Shown one piece after another: positions 1 to 10,554 of a DNA stretch of 64,000 nt (the stretch's first letter is position 1; each line of letters begins with the position of its first letter). The notes under the pieces are model-generated. The model saw only the letters and a program-made list of their open reading frames with translations. It was not told where the DNA came from and searched no databases. Position numbers and translations under genes: made by a program. The DNA lies in NCBI GenBank assembly GCA_039654915.1, contig CM077600.1:44066492-44130491 (forward strand), in the 5' to 3' direction. Source of the stretch: Aquilaria yunnanensis. Lineage: Eukaryota; Streptophyta; Magnoliopsida; Malvales; Thymelaeaceae.

Positions 1-67
1 GTACAGGAATCATGACCTTGGCTCTCATCTTCCACTGATTTATGTCCAGTAATGGCTTCAATGCCTT

Positions 68-616
68 CTATAAGTCGGAGATTTGCTTCCCATCCAGTTT
101 TCTTACAAATTGACAAACAGGGTCGTTTAAAGTCACATTCCCAAGACTGTAACGGTTTCGTTCTTTATGGTAAGTCCTCCATAAACCGATAATTTCACCT
201 TGCACTTTTCCACAAGAATGCGTTTCAAGAGTCTCTTGGATATCTTCCAGAGATTCCTTACGCAGGCCATTCTTAATGAATTTTCTTTTATCTTCACGAT
301 TTATGGAGATGTATCCTAAAGAGCGACATTTAGTATTACAATTCCATCGCCCACATTTATAACACACGCCTAGTCTCTTTGCTCTTCGCCTTTTGGCATA
401 ACGGCTTTTACCTAAACCGGGCATGCGGGGTATAAATGCATCTGGAACTTCACCCGCCAAACAGACCTTAGCTTCAATTATCCACTGCATATTATCGGGA
501 ATGCCTTTGCGTGTAAAAACTCTGATTCTTTCACATCTAGCAAGGTAGATCTTTTTAAGGACTTTTATTGGAAGGGAAGGAAAGTATTTTCGCAGTGCAG
601 AAATAGTAGAATCCAT
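68..616 (-). CDS. Cargo ORF B, cysteine/arginine-rich zinc-finger protein (left unit)
   Basis: Protein of 182 aa, function unproven. A basic stretch at residues 70-81 runs straight into a Cys4 finger with C-x2-C-x4-C-x3-C spacing (Cys85, 88, 93, 97). After it come INREDKRKFIKNG at about 105-117 and a conserved ETHSCG around Cys135. The order basic stretch, finger, then I..N/FI..G motif is that of nucleic-acid-binding cysteine-rich proteins of Betaflexiviridae (carlavirus type), several of which suppress RNA silencing. The similarity is by eye, and viral fingers usually have a longer central spacer. By eye it is about 70% identical to cargo A, with no indel over 182 codons, which suggests selection on the protein. 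A TATA-like box lies about 120 bases upstream. A plant-specific family of another origin is the alternative. Confidence 0.7.
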   Translation of the reverse strand: MDSTISALRKYFPSLPIKVLKKIYLARCERIRVFTRKGIPDNMQWIIEAKVCLAGEVPDAFIPRMPGLGKSRYAKRRRAKRLGVCYKCGRWNCNTKCRSLGYISINREDKRKFIKNGLRKESLEDIQETLETHSCGKVQGEIIGLWRTYHKERNRYSLGNVTLNDPVCQFVRKLDGKQISDL

Positions 617-736
617 TGATGAGAGAAGAATTTGAGAGAAGAGGGAAATGAATCAGTTATTGTAGGAGACTGGAATAACCGACTTTAGAAGTCACGGGGT
701 ATCTTATCCGCTGCTTAATCAGAAGGAAGAACACGC

Positions 737-743
737 ATTTATA
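737..743 (-). promoter_or_regulatory. TATA box of cargo ORF B (left unit)
   Basis: On the minus strand CACTATAAATGCG lies 121 bases upstream of the ATG at 616. The same box is at 14682-14688. A weaker ATAAATA is at 13854-13860 before cargo C. Confidence 0.5.
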
Positions 744-905
744 GTGATGAAAAGGGATAACGTGTCGATTACACTTAGGGGAGCATGTACATCTGTCAAA
801 AGAAAATGCAAACTTTTCCAAATATAACAAACTGTATGTACAGTAATTGTGACTGTGGCTCACATCTTCCACTGGCTTTACGTCCAGTAACGGCATTAAC
901 GGCTT

Positions 906-1454
906 CTATGAGTCGAGGATTTGCTTCCCATCCAGTTTTCTTATAAGCTGGCAAACAGGGTCATTTACAGTCAGATTCCCGGGACTGTAACGGTTTCGTT
1001 CTTCATGAAAAATGCTCCATAAACCAAGAATTTCACGTTGCACAGATCCACAAGAATGCGTCTCAAGAGTCAATTGGATATCATCCAATGAGCCCTTACT
1101 CAAGCCATTCTTGATGAACCGTATTTTATCTTCTCGATTATTGGAGATCATTCCTAAAGAACGACACCTAGTCTTACAAGTCCACCTACCACATTTATGG
1201 CAGACTTGTAATCTTTTCGCTCTTCTTTTTCTAGCATAAGAACTTTTGCCAACACCAGGCATGTAAGACGCAAATGTCTCTGGGATTTCACCTGCCAGAC
1301 GAACCTTGGCTTCGATTAACCACCGTACATCTTCAGGTATTCCTTTGTGCATCAGAGCTCTTAATCGTTCACAGCGAACTCGGTAGATCTTTTTGAGGAT
1401 GTTCATTGGGAGAGAAGGGAAATACTTTCGCAAGGCGGAAAAAGTAGGATCCAT
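906..1454 (-). CDS. Cargo ORF A, cysteine/arginine-rich zinc-finger protein (left unit)
   Basis: Paralogue of cargo B, 182 aa and gap-free against it. The basic run at about 70-81 (KSSYARKRRAKR), Cys85/88/93/97 and Cys135 are all kept. The differences are spread out and often conservative (I/L/V, K/R), as in a gene under constraint. It lies 290 bases upstream of B on the same strand, and the leaders of A and B are similar too, so the repeat unit is promoter-leader plus gene. I see no clear TATA box directly upstream of A. Its role is inferred to be nucleic-acid binding. Confidence 0.7.
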   Translation of the reverse strand: MDPTFSALRKYFPSLPMNILKKIYRVRCERLRALMHKGIPEDVRWLIEAKVRLAGEIPETFASYMPGVGKSSYARKRRAKRLQVCHKCGRWTCKTRCRSLGMISNNREDKIRFIKNGLSKGSLDDIQLTLETHSCGSVQREILGLWSIFHEERNRYSPGNLTVNDPVCQLIRKLDGKQILDS

Positions 1455-1559
1455 TTTCTAGGAGGAAGTAAAAGAAAGAAGGGGTGAAGGAATCAGTTAT
1501 TATGGGCAACTGAGAAAACCGACTTGAGAGTTACGGAGTACCGTATCCGCCGTTTAACC

Positions 1560-4364
1560 GGAAAAGTGGATCCTACTTTATTTTGGTATCATAGATATTT
1601 CTTATCTTTGATGTCTCATCAGGCATGACATTGATCCAGTCCTTGATTATTGAATCCATTGTCTGCTTTCGACGACAATATTTCTCGATATCCGCGTTTA
1701 TCTTTGACCATAGCTATTTCTTATCTTGGATACCGCTAAGCTGGCGTCAATTCTGTCCATCCAGGTGTAGCCTCGATTATTGAATCGATTGCCAGGCTTT
1801 TGACATATTGTCTACCTTATCCTTGAATTCCTGATGCGGGTTGGTCCCGCATATTAGCTGTGTATCCAGTGATAGATTGGTAAGAGCTGATGACATTGAG
1901 ATCTCAGCTTATACTGCTGAAACTGTGCCGTGGATGTGCTTCCCATTTGGTTCCTATTATGCAAAAGTCATGCATGTATGATGTGAAATGCATGAATGCA
2001 GAGCATGTGGAATTGATGTTTTTTTTTTTTTTTATGGATCTAGTTCTTCATGTCTTTGCTTTACTGGATCTTCTTTATGATTGCCTTCTTAGACTATCAT
2101 TGAATCTCTTTATGCTTTCCAGCTTTTGTTCACTGCCTCAAAAGCCCAACTCTTTTCAAAATCCTCTTTCTTTGACTTGTTCTTGAATTTTGGCCTCAAT
2201 TTCTTTAAAGTTGGCCCGCCTCATAATTTATATCTCTTTCGGGTACTCATCCATTGTCATGGATTTGATACCATCAAAGGCTTTACTTTCAATGTCTGCT
2301 TTGCCCCTTTTCTTGTGACCGTGCCGACACTTACTTATTCCCATGTTATAATCTGAATGATTGCTCTTCCTTGAACTCATGTTTTGATCCATAAGACTTG
2401 CCCCCTTGTCTATTGAACTTCTTTGTTGGCAGTACTCCTCTTACACTTCGTAGAGACTACTTTGCCCCCTGAATATGGTATTTATGTGGATAAAAGGTAT
2501 CACCTCGCCTTTAACAGAAGGTCGAGCATTTCTAGACCTTTGTGATGGCACTTGATCGTAAATTTCTCTTACAAGAACCACATCTTATTAAAGAAAGACT
2601 CAAGCTATCTCCTCACTTTTAAGTCTACATACATTAATGAATAATGGTTTGGCCTTAAAGAAAAACTTTCATCAATTTGCAAGGCTTGACAAAGTAATTT
2701 ACGGTCTTTGTTTTTAATTAAAATATCCTGCCGTTCTTCCCTTTCCAACTCGAAGACATAAACTGTGCAAGGCAATAAGGTAGAAACATGATTCACAATA
2801 ATAGCCTTTTAACTGAATGAGGATGATATCGAGAGGTAAATGTTAGGTGTGAGGAAAGTTAAGTTTGAATGTTTTTTTTTTGTGGCAGTCTTTTAGCTGA
2901 ATGAGAATGATATTAAGAGGTAAATATTAGGTCTGAGTAAAGTTAAGTTTCAGTGGTGTGAAAGAAGGGTCTTTTAATACTACTCGTGAGCATATCTGAT
3001 TACGGTGAAAAATTCAATAGTGAAGACCTCAAACTTACCACCTTTTTCAGAAAGTTAGACCTCATCTGTTGCCCCCCAACTATCGTAATCTTTATGTACA
3101 CTTGGTTTGAGGGTTGCTTTTGTCTTCTAGACCGCCTTTACAGGTTTTCAGTCTAGAATCCATAGCTCACTTTTTTTCTTTTGCTCTAGTTTGAGCCCTT
3201 TTTCCTTTCTTTTTTTTTTGTTTCATTTTTTTTTGTTTCCCTTTTTTTTTTTGTGAGCTATGGTGATGACATACTTGATAACTCTCTTGAAGTGAGATGA
3301 CTCAAGTGGCCTTGCTTGCTCGTGCTTGTTCTCAGTCCTTTTTGGTTTTGAATTTTCCCTTGTTGTCTTTTGATGGAAGGGATGAATTTCTCTTTTCGGA
3401 GTTTGTGTTGCAAAGAACTGAGATCATAGCCCTCTTGAAGTGAAATGATTCAAGTGGCCTTAGTTGCTTGTGTTTGCTCTCAGTCTCTTTTTTTTGTTTT
3501 GGATTTTCCCTTTAATGGCTTTTGATGGAAGGGATTAACTTCTTTCCTTTGTTGGAATTTGTGTTGTGGAAAACTGAGAATTTTTTTTTTTGTATTGAGC
3601 ATTTGTGAGAATTGGGAGGCCACTGAAGTCATTTAATATGAGAGCTAACTTCTTTGGAAGCTAATCCCGGACTTCTTGCAAGGATGTTGATAACCACTGT
3701 GAATTTTTTTTTTAAGAGTTGGGGTGCAACATATGAAATCATTCTTGCTAGATTTAGTAGTACTTTCAAGATCACCACTATCAAATCTCCCTTAACTTTT
3801 TATTTTCACCCACGAGTAGTATCATTTAGAAAGCAAAGTATGATGGCAATAATAGTTTGTGCAATGGCAAAGATTGAGAGATAGAGGTAAAAATGAAATT
3901 TTTGGTAAAAAGTGGTAGAATGTGTAGGTGTAATAATTGAATTTTTGGTAAAAATTGGTAGAATGTGTAGATGTAATAATGGAATTAAAAAGTGGTAGAA
4001 TGCACACATAACATCTTTTTGTTGGAGAACAAAAAGAATTACCGGTTGTCAAAAAATAAAGTGTGATGACAATAATGGATAGTATAATGGCAAAGAGTGT
4101 AAAAATGGAAAGTAGTAGAATGCACGCATTAGATCTTTTTGTTGTACCAGAAAGAATACCAGGTGTCCATCTAACAAAGACTACACCCTAGATTCTGGAT
4201 TAAATCTAGGAGATTTTTACTATTAGATTACTTTTGCAAGCTTTCAAAGATACAAGTTTATTCAAAGGATTCCCTGTCATTTGAAAATGTATGCGAATTG
4301 TTAGGTCAGATCTGACTTGGAGCCCTTCCAAAATCAATGTAATTCCAGCTCAAAATCTTTACTT
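1560..4364 (-). other. Non-coding internal stretch where pol would be expected (left unit)
   Basis: No frame here resembles a known protein, and none exceeds 100 codons. T-rich tracts fill 3170-3600. A ~147-bp unit with CTTGAAGTGAGATGA and CAAGTGGCCTT is tandemly duplicated at about 3275 and 3422. Related TGGTAGAATG-type blocks recur at 3905, 3955, 3990 and 4100. This is where protease, reverse transcriptase and integrase would sit in an autonomous relative. Confidence 0.6.
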
Positions 4365-6392
4365 TCAATTACCAATCCCATCGAGCCTAGCAGCTTGACC
4401 TCGGTTTTGTTTGATTTGTAGAGGAATGGCCTCGGGACTTGACGGCTTAAGAGTAGGTTTTGAGATTGGTATAGCATTGACTTCTTGTTCTTTAATGATC
4501 ACATTCACATCATCATCTTTATCTGACATAAAAACGATAAGTTGGGATGAGTCTATGAGTCTTTGCAGATTCTTACGAAATTCTGAGCATTCTTGGATAG
4601 AATGACTCTTACTGTCATGAAAGTTGCACCATTTCTCATCTTCAACTTCTTCATGTCCAAAAGAAGGCTTTCCCATGATAATCCCTTCTTTCACAAGGCA
4701 TGAATATACATGCTTAAGAGGGGTTATGATATCATTGACTGACTTTTTCATCAGCCGGTGTTCTTCTATCATATTGACTGGTTTTTCTTGATGAGGCGGC
4801 AATGGATTGTGAGTGACGTTCGGTTCATCGGAAAAGTCCAACCACTTTGATTCGATTAATTGTTGGACTATACGTTTCAATGCTGTGCAATTTTCCAAGC
4901 CATGGCCTGGAACGCCATCATGATATGGGCAAGTTATGTTAGGGTCATACCACGTTGGATATGGGGGTCCAAATGGATTTGTAGGAATTGGACGGATAAG
5001 TTGACTTTCAATGAGTTTTGGATACAACTCAGTGTAAGTCATGGGAATTGGTGCAAAAACTTCTTTTGGTCTTCGTGTGGGTACTGGAGGAGTCGGAACA
5101 GGTGGCCGTAACTGATTAGGCCTGTTGAGAGGATAATTGTTGGGCCTATTGGGAGGATAATCATTAGGCCTATTGGAAGGATAGTCATTGGGCATATTGG
5201 GAGGATAGTCATTGGGCCTATTGGTAGGATAATAATTGGGCCTTTTGGCAGAATAGGATAGGCGAGGACCGGTAGCCACAGTACCTACGAGGGGAATCCC
5301 TCTTTCGCGTCCTATTTGTTGTACTTCTTCATCTTTTGTTCTGGATGGTCCTCCTCTTTTCATAGGATCACTAAAGGACTCAGCAATCTTCCCAGTCCTA
5401 ATCCCATGCTCGATCCTTTCTCCAGACATGACAACATCGGAGAAATTAGTTGCCGAATTGCCAATGAGTTTGTCATAATATGGGTATTTCAGTGTCTGGA
5501 CAAACAAAGTGACCATTTCTTTTTCTGTCATGGGTGGCTGAACTTGTGCAGTTAAGTCCCTCCACCGTTGGGCATATTCCTTGAATGTTTCTGGCTTTTT
5601 CTTCTCTATGTTTTGGAGAGTTTGGCGATCCGGAGCCAAGTCCATAACGTGTTTATAATTGACGATGAAGGCCTGAGCAAGGTCATTCCAAGTTTTAATG
5701 TTTCTTGGACCTTGACTTAGATACCACTGTAATGCTGATTTTGTGAGGCTTTCCTGAAAAAGTGCAATCCACACCTTTTCATCTTTTGTGAGTGGTTGTA
5801 GTCTCCTTAGAAACAATGTGATGTGAGTGATGGGATCACTCGTTCCATCGTATTTCACGAAATCTGGCACCTTAAAGTCCGAAGGGATTACGACGTCTGG
5901 CACTACGCAGAGGTCATCCACTGAGAGAGATCCGAATATATTACCTCCTTCAATGGCTCGCAGTCTCTTCTCTATTGTTCCGAGTTTTTGAGATTCTCCT
6001 TCTTCCTTTGGTGGTGTCTTCTTCTCTTCATACACAATGTCTTGTTTCAGGTGAACACTAGCAGACTGTCCTAGTTCCTGAAACAGGTTTTCTTGGACTG
6101 AGACTCGTTGCGGAGTGAATCTCGGAGGATAAGTGGGATCTTGTGCTTCTTTGATGGGAACTTGAGTTGCTTTCCCCTTGATTAGTTCCATCAATTGTCT
6201 CATCTGTTCTGCCATACTTTCAATCTTGGACTCCATCTCTATGAGACGTCCTTCGGCTTGTTCTGCCATTAATCTTGTGTGGAGCCGAGTTGGATATCGG
6301 CGTTGAGGTCCAATTTTACCCCTTTTAAAAGTAAGATTTATTTTATTAGACTCTACATGTATGTGATTGATGCAATGAATGCATGCATGCAA
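4365..6392 (-). CDS. Retrotransposon Gag (Tat/Ogre type), left unit
   Basis: Structural protein of the retrotransposon particle. The open frame is 675 codons. The likely start is Met42 (6269), because the 41 residues before it come from the leader. A coiled-coil-prone N-terminus (MEQ-rich, about 42-75) is followed by the retrotransposon gag domain at about 165-330, containing KYDGTSDP, LQWYLSQGP and ETFKEYAQRWRDL. Next comes a Pro/Asn/Tyr-rich linker of repeated NRPNDYPP units at about 390-430. Two zinc knuckles follow: C-x2-H-x5-H-x4-C from residue 488 and C-x2-H-x4-H-x4-C from residue 589. The frame stops after the second knuckle, where Tat/Ogre elements normally continue into protease; nothing like a protease follows. 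No stop or frameshift breaks Gag. Confidence 0.88.
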   Translation of the reverse strand: MHACIHCINHIHVESNKINLTFKRGKIGPQRRYPTRLHTRLMAEQAEGRLIEMESKIESMAEQMRQLMELIKGKATQVPIKEAQDPTYPPRFTPQRVSVQENLFQELGQSASVHLKQDIVYEEKKTPPKEEGESQKLGTIEKRLRAIEGGNIFGSLSVDDLCVVPDVVIPSDFKVPDFVKYDGTSDPITHITLFLRRLQPLTKDEKVWIALFQESLTKSALQWYLSQGPRNIKTWNDLAQAFIVNYKHVMDLAPDRQTLQNIEKKKPETFKEYAQRWRDLTAQVQPPMTEKEMVTLFVQTLKYPYYDKLIGNSATNFSDVVMSGERIEHGIRTGKIAESFSDPMKRGGPSRTKDEEVQQIGRERGIPLVGTVATGPRLSYSAKRPNYYPTNRPNDYPPNMPNDYPSNRPNDYPPNRPNNYPLNRPNQLRPPVPTPPVPTRRPKEVFAPIPMTYTELYPKLIESQLIRPIPTNPFGPPYPTWYDPNITCPYHDGVPGHGLENCTALKRIVQQLIESKWLDFSDEPNVTHNPLPPHQEKPVNMIEEHRLMKKSVNDIITPLKHVYSCLVKEGIIMGKPSFGHEEVEDEKWCNFHDSKSHSIQECSEFRKNLQRLIDSSQLIVFMSDKDDDVNVIIKEQEVNAIPISKPTLKPSSPEAIPLQIKQNRGQAARLDGIGN

Positions 6393-7226
6393 TGTGAGAT
6401 TATGTTTTTATCAGACTTTGTATGCACGTGATTGATGTAATGGATGCATGCAATATAAAGTGAGATTATGTTTTTATCAGACTTTATATGCACGTGATTA
6501 ATGTAATACATGCATGCGATGAGTGAGTTTGCTTATCCATCATCGTAGAACTTCAAAACTTTTAGTTGTCATTATAAAGACCAAAAAGTTAGCATAATTT
6601 GATGCGTGGTTTGATGCATGAAGAATAATTGCACAAGAAAGATAAGGTTATTAATAAGTTAAATAGCAATTAACAACTCATGAAGTATTATGGATAAACA
6701 AGTTAAAACCATACGAAGAAAAGTGTAGAGTAACAACACAGCATAACAAGGATATGCTTATAGCGTTGGTAAAATGGTAGAAATTCTATGGTCAGTTCTA
6801 TGGTTAAGTGGGGAGTTCTATATGCATAGGGTGGTTTATCAAAAAGGCAAGGGATAGTTCCCGAATCCCATCACTAAATTATAGTGACAGCCCGATTCCT
6901 TACCCTCTAGGGTTTATGTAAGGAATGGATTAATTCGAGTCGTAGCTTTTCGTGGGCCCATGCAGAGACTAACCGTCTCAGAAGGCAATACACTACTTTG
7001 CTACTTTGAAACCGGTGAAGGCTTGGAGACCATGGCCTCTCAAGGACAACAACACCAATTCCGCTTAGAAAGAACGTGTTCGCTTTGAAGAAGCTCGGGT
7101 ATAGAGCTTCATATTGTGAATGCATAATGCATGTTTACCTAAGTAAATATAACATATAAATCTACATAAATATAAGCAAAGCAAATCAAAACAAATCAAC
7201 TTGTAGGCTCGACTCACTAACGTCGA
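6393..7226 (-). other. Element leader between primer site and gag (left unit)
   Basis: Untranslated leader of about 0.8 kb. It includes three tandem copies of a ~65-bp unit at about 6349-6530, each with GCATGCATGCA-like (RY-type) and TATGCACGTGATT motifs. A 72-codon frame at 6907-7125 opens MHSQYEALYP; it could be a leader peptide, but I have no evidence it is translated. Confidence 0.55.
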
Positions 7227-7245
7227 GTCCCCAGCGGAGTCGCCA
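7227..7245 (-). other. Primer binding site, tRNA-Arg
   Basis: On the plus strand these 19 bases read as a tRNA 3' end closing in GGAGTCGCCA. The match extends into the T arm (TCGAGTCCCCAGC). From memory of plant tRNAs this is the arginine type whose acceptor starts GACTCCG. Ogre elements are known to prime with tRNA-Arg. It lies five bases inside the LTR. Confidence 0.8.
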
Positions 7246-9439
7246 AGCTATGGCAACGTCGGGTTTTCGGGAGTCGCCACCAATCTGTTTACCTAGGTCG
7301 ATTGGACACCTTAAAATTGGTCTGCGAGAGTTCGGGGATCGGGAGTACAGTTACGCTAAAACAACTTTGTTATAGCGCCCAAAATTGGCACCTTAGTTGA
7401 TTTTAATTTTGTTTTGCTTTGCTTTTAGAAAATATTCAGTTAATTTTCAAACTAGAAATTTTAACTGAATTAATCGGATGTGGATTTTTAAATTAATTTA
7501 TATAAATTTTGATACTTCCGAACCATGGACTCTGCCGAATCATTTGGACACGGAAGATTTAATTCCGAACCATGGACTCTGCCGAGTCACCCGGACACGG
7601 AATTTGATGAAATTTTAAATAAATTAATCCATATCGTAAATATGGATTTTTATCTTTGTATTTATTTAATTTAATTAAAAAGTAGATGTTTTCCAAACCG
7701 TAGATCCTGACGGATCATCCGGATATGGAAATTATGTTAAAAAGGTGAGCCAAAAAATAATTATTTAATCAAAATTTCATTTATTTAATAATGAAACCAA
7801 AAGTTTATGTATATTTCAAAAAAAATAAAAAGAAAAGTCTTAATAATTTATTTGATAAAAGGTGAACCAAAAAAAAAATTATTTAATCAAAGTTTTATTT
7901 AATAAAGGAAACAAAAATTGATATGTATATTTCAAAAATAAAAGAAAAGTTTTAATATTTTATTTGTTTTATTTTGTTTTAATGAAAGATTAACCAAAAG
8001 TAATTATTTAATTAAGAAACCAAAAATTCATATGCATATTTTAAAAATAAATAAAAGTTTTTGATATTTATATATTTTATTTTTTTTGTGTTCTTTTTTA
8101 TTGATAAAAAAATTTTCTAATTTATAAGTCTAAAAATACATCTAATTAATAAGTCTAAAATATTTAAAAAAATTTAATTCTTTTTTTCTTGTTTATTTTT
8201 ATTACCTTTATTTGAAATTATTTGGGTAAAATTTTATTTTGTTTAATAAAGGAAACAAAAAGTTATATCTTTTTATTATTTTGAAAGAAATAAGTAAAAT
8301 ATTACTGGATAAAGAGATAAGTAAAATATTAGTCCAAAGTTTTTTATTATTTTTATTCTTTTTAATAATAAAGAAACTAAAAAGTTATATTTTTATTATT
8401 TTAAAAGAAATAAATAAAATATCACTGGGTAAAGAAATAAGTAAAATATTAGCCCAAAGTTTTTTTATTCTTTTATTCTTTTTAAATAATAAAGAAACTT
8501 TATTTATATATTTTATTTAAAAAAATATTTTAAATTATTTAAAAAAAATTTATATACTTTATTTTTAAAAAATATTTTTCAAGCCATGGATCCTGGCAGA
8601 TCATTTGGACATGGAATTTAATTTTTATTAAATGTTATTTTTTAATTATTTAATTAATTATTAATTTTAATCATAATTTTTATTATTATTTTTTCTTTAT
8701 TTTTTTTTAAATATCATTAATTTTAAATATATGTTTAAAAAGAATTGATTTGTATATTTTTGGAATTATTTAATTATGTTTATTTATTAATTTTTACAAA
8801 AGGAATAAAAAGTTAACTTTTTGTTATCTTTAAAGAAATAATAAAAGAAACATGTATTCCAAAAATAATAAAAGATAATTGTTTTTTTTTTTAAAAAATG
8901 ATATTTATTAGCCTTAATAATTATTCACATAAAATTCTTTTTGTTTTGTTTTTATTTTTTATTAAAAGTGGAATAAATTTAACCACAAAAAAAAATAATT
9001 AATAATAACAAAGTGGGGCTTTTTGGCCATCCACTTTAATAACACAATAATAATAACAACAATAATAAAAGTTAACAAAGTTAGTAAAGTTAGATGTTAA
9101 TAACAATAAAAATAAAAGTTAGTAATGTTAGTTGAGTTAATTGTTAACAATAATAACAACAATAATAATAAAAGTTAGCAAAGTTAGTAAGTTAGTTGTT
9201 AGTAACAATAAAAATAAAATAAAAATAAAAGTTAGTAAAGTTAGATTAGCTGTTAATAACAACAATAAAAAAAGGTTAGTAATAATAACAATAATAAACA
9301 AATAAATAAACAAGTAAAAATTAAAAGAGTTGATAATTAATTCTGTAAGATCAAAATAAAAGGTTAGTGACCAAAGTGAAAGAAATTGAAAAGATGAAGG
9401 ATTAAATGAGAGTTTACCCTTTTGAAAACAAATTTTGAA

Positions 9440-9745
9440 TTCTGTTGTCACAGAACGACGCGGAACGCGGGGGGAAAAAAAACAACGGTGAACGGGGCTG
9501 GACACGGCGGCAAAGGCGTGGCGGCGAGGCGGCGTGGGGCGGCGGGGCAAAGGGCGGAGGGGTGACGGCGACGTGGGACGGCGGGAGCGGTGAGATCGAC
9601 GGCGGCGGCAAAAGCAAAGAAACGTGGAGCGGTTGCATCGGCGATGGGGAGCAACGGCGACGGCGGAAAGAGCGACGGCGACGGCGGGGGAGCGACCGAT
9701 GGCCGCGTGACGGCGACGGCGGGCGTGGCTAGGCCGGACGACGGC
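9440..9745. other. CpG-dense island inside the LTR
   Basis: About 300 bases rich in GGCGACGGCG-type motifs lie in an otherwise very AT-rich LTR, downstream of the TATA box on the minus strand. Long frames exist here in several registers, but their translations are low-complexity Gly/Arg/Ala/Pro runs, so I do not call genes. A counterpart lies at 23389-23694, and a diverged one at 27725-28015. Confidence 0.7.
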
Positions 9746-9960
9746 GGCAGAGGAGAGAAAAAAAACGGTGAACTGAGAAAGTGAGAGAAAACCGAAATAT
9801 TGGGGACGGGGGTTAAAACGTGAAAACAGAAAAGTTTTGGTCTTCTGGGAAGAGGGAGGAGAGGCTAGGAACTAAGGCTGTGATTTTCCCTTTTTTTTAA
9901 ACGGAGCTCTAAGCTTTCTCTCTATTTTTTTTCTGTGTTCAGCACTAAATTTGGAGGCCT

Positions 9961-9967
9961 ATTTATA
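9961..9967 (-). promoter_or_regulatory. LTR TATA box
   Basis: On the minus strand the sequence is CTCTATAAATAGGCCTCC. It sits about 500 bases from the LTR's upstream end and has counterparts at 23910-23916, 28219-28225 and 31785-31791. Transcription would run leftward through the GC-rich block and into the internal region. Confidence 0.7.
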
Positions 9968-10468
9968 GAGGAAGTTTGGCTGAACTGTTGATGAATAAAT
10001 TAATAAAAAATTTCAAACTTATCTTTTAAATTGGTAAAATGACAATTTCAGTCCTTTACGTTTCTCACGCTCTGGATAAGCTTCAGAAGCTTCTGATTTT
10101 GACAATTTTGTCGTTTTCTGTTAATTTGGGCCAGAAACGTCCGTTTAGGCCCAAAATTGACGCAAAAAATTGCCCAAAGCTCCTGGAACTTTCAGAATTT
10201 GTCAATTTTGCCCGAAACTTCTCAATTTTGTCATTTTTATCTCAAACTTTTTAATTTTGTCATTTTTATGGAGTTTTCTTTTTTTCTTTCAAACATACAC
10301 ATATACACACATATATCAAATCTTCACAAAACAAAACAAAAAATGTATTTTAAATTAATTAAAAAAATTTTAGTAATAATAATAACAATAATAATAATAA
10401 TACATTTTTTTTAATTAATTTTTTTTATTTAATTTTTTTTAATGGCCGGACGAAATTGGGTGTCAACA

Positions 10469-10483
10469 GCTGCCCCCCTTTGC
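10469..10483 (-). other. Polypurine tract
   Basis: Read on the minus strand, AAAGGGGGGCAGC directly precedes the LTR start TGTTGACACC. The same tract stands at 28723-28737 in the second family member. Confidence 0.8.
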
Positions 10484-10554
10484 ATGCTTCATGGGACATG
10501 ATGTATGCAAAGTCGTTATCAAATTTCGTCCGGCTTAGCTAGGCATTGAGAACC

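Larger units (their letters stand above)
1..7250 (-). mobile_element. Second internal region of the same element chain, cut by the window edge
   Basis: This stretch repeats 13946-21198 at an offset of 13945 to 13948 bases with very few differences. It begins at the LTR ending at 7251 and contains the primer site, leader, gag and cargo ORFs A and B. Cargo ORF C, LOG, the minisatellite and the next LTR should lie left of position 1. A layout of LTR-internal-LTR-internal with one shared LTR is what unequal recombination between LTRs of neighbouring copies gives. Confidence 0.8.
7251..10468 (-). repeat. LTR shared by two element units
   Basis: On the minus strand the LTR opens TGTTGACACCC and closes ACGTTGCCA, five bases before the primer site of the left unit. 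It serves as 3' LTR for the right unit (polypurine tract at 10471) and as 5' LTR for the left unit. Most of it is above 75% AT, with a sharply GC-rich block at about 9440-9745. Short motifs of the type CCATGGACTCTGCCGA recur at about 7525, 7570 and 8585. Confidence 0.85.

Noticed and set aside
4411..5555. Plus-strand frames of 64-83 codons across gag
   Set aside because: Shadows of the Gag frame on the other strand, with no recognisable motif.
7227..7245. A tRNA gene
   Set aside because: Only the 3' 19-23 bases of a tRNA are present, at the position expected for a primer binding site.
8239..8520. 93-codon frame in the LTR (and at 22188-22469)
   Set aside because: An Ile/Lys/Leu/Phe translation of AT-rich tandem sequence, not protein-like.
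9414..9784. Several Gly/Arg- or Pro/Ala-rich frames in the LTR (repeated at 23363-23733, and 27821-28087)
   Set aside because: They fall in the GC-rich island, where stops are rare in every frame; composition is low-complexity and the frames overlap each other on both strands.
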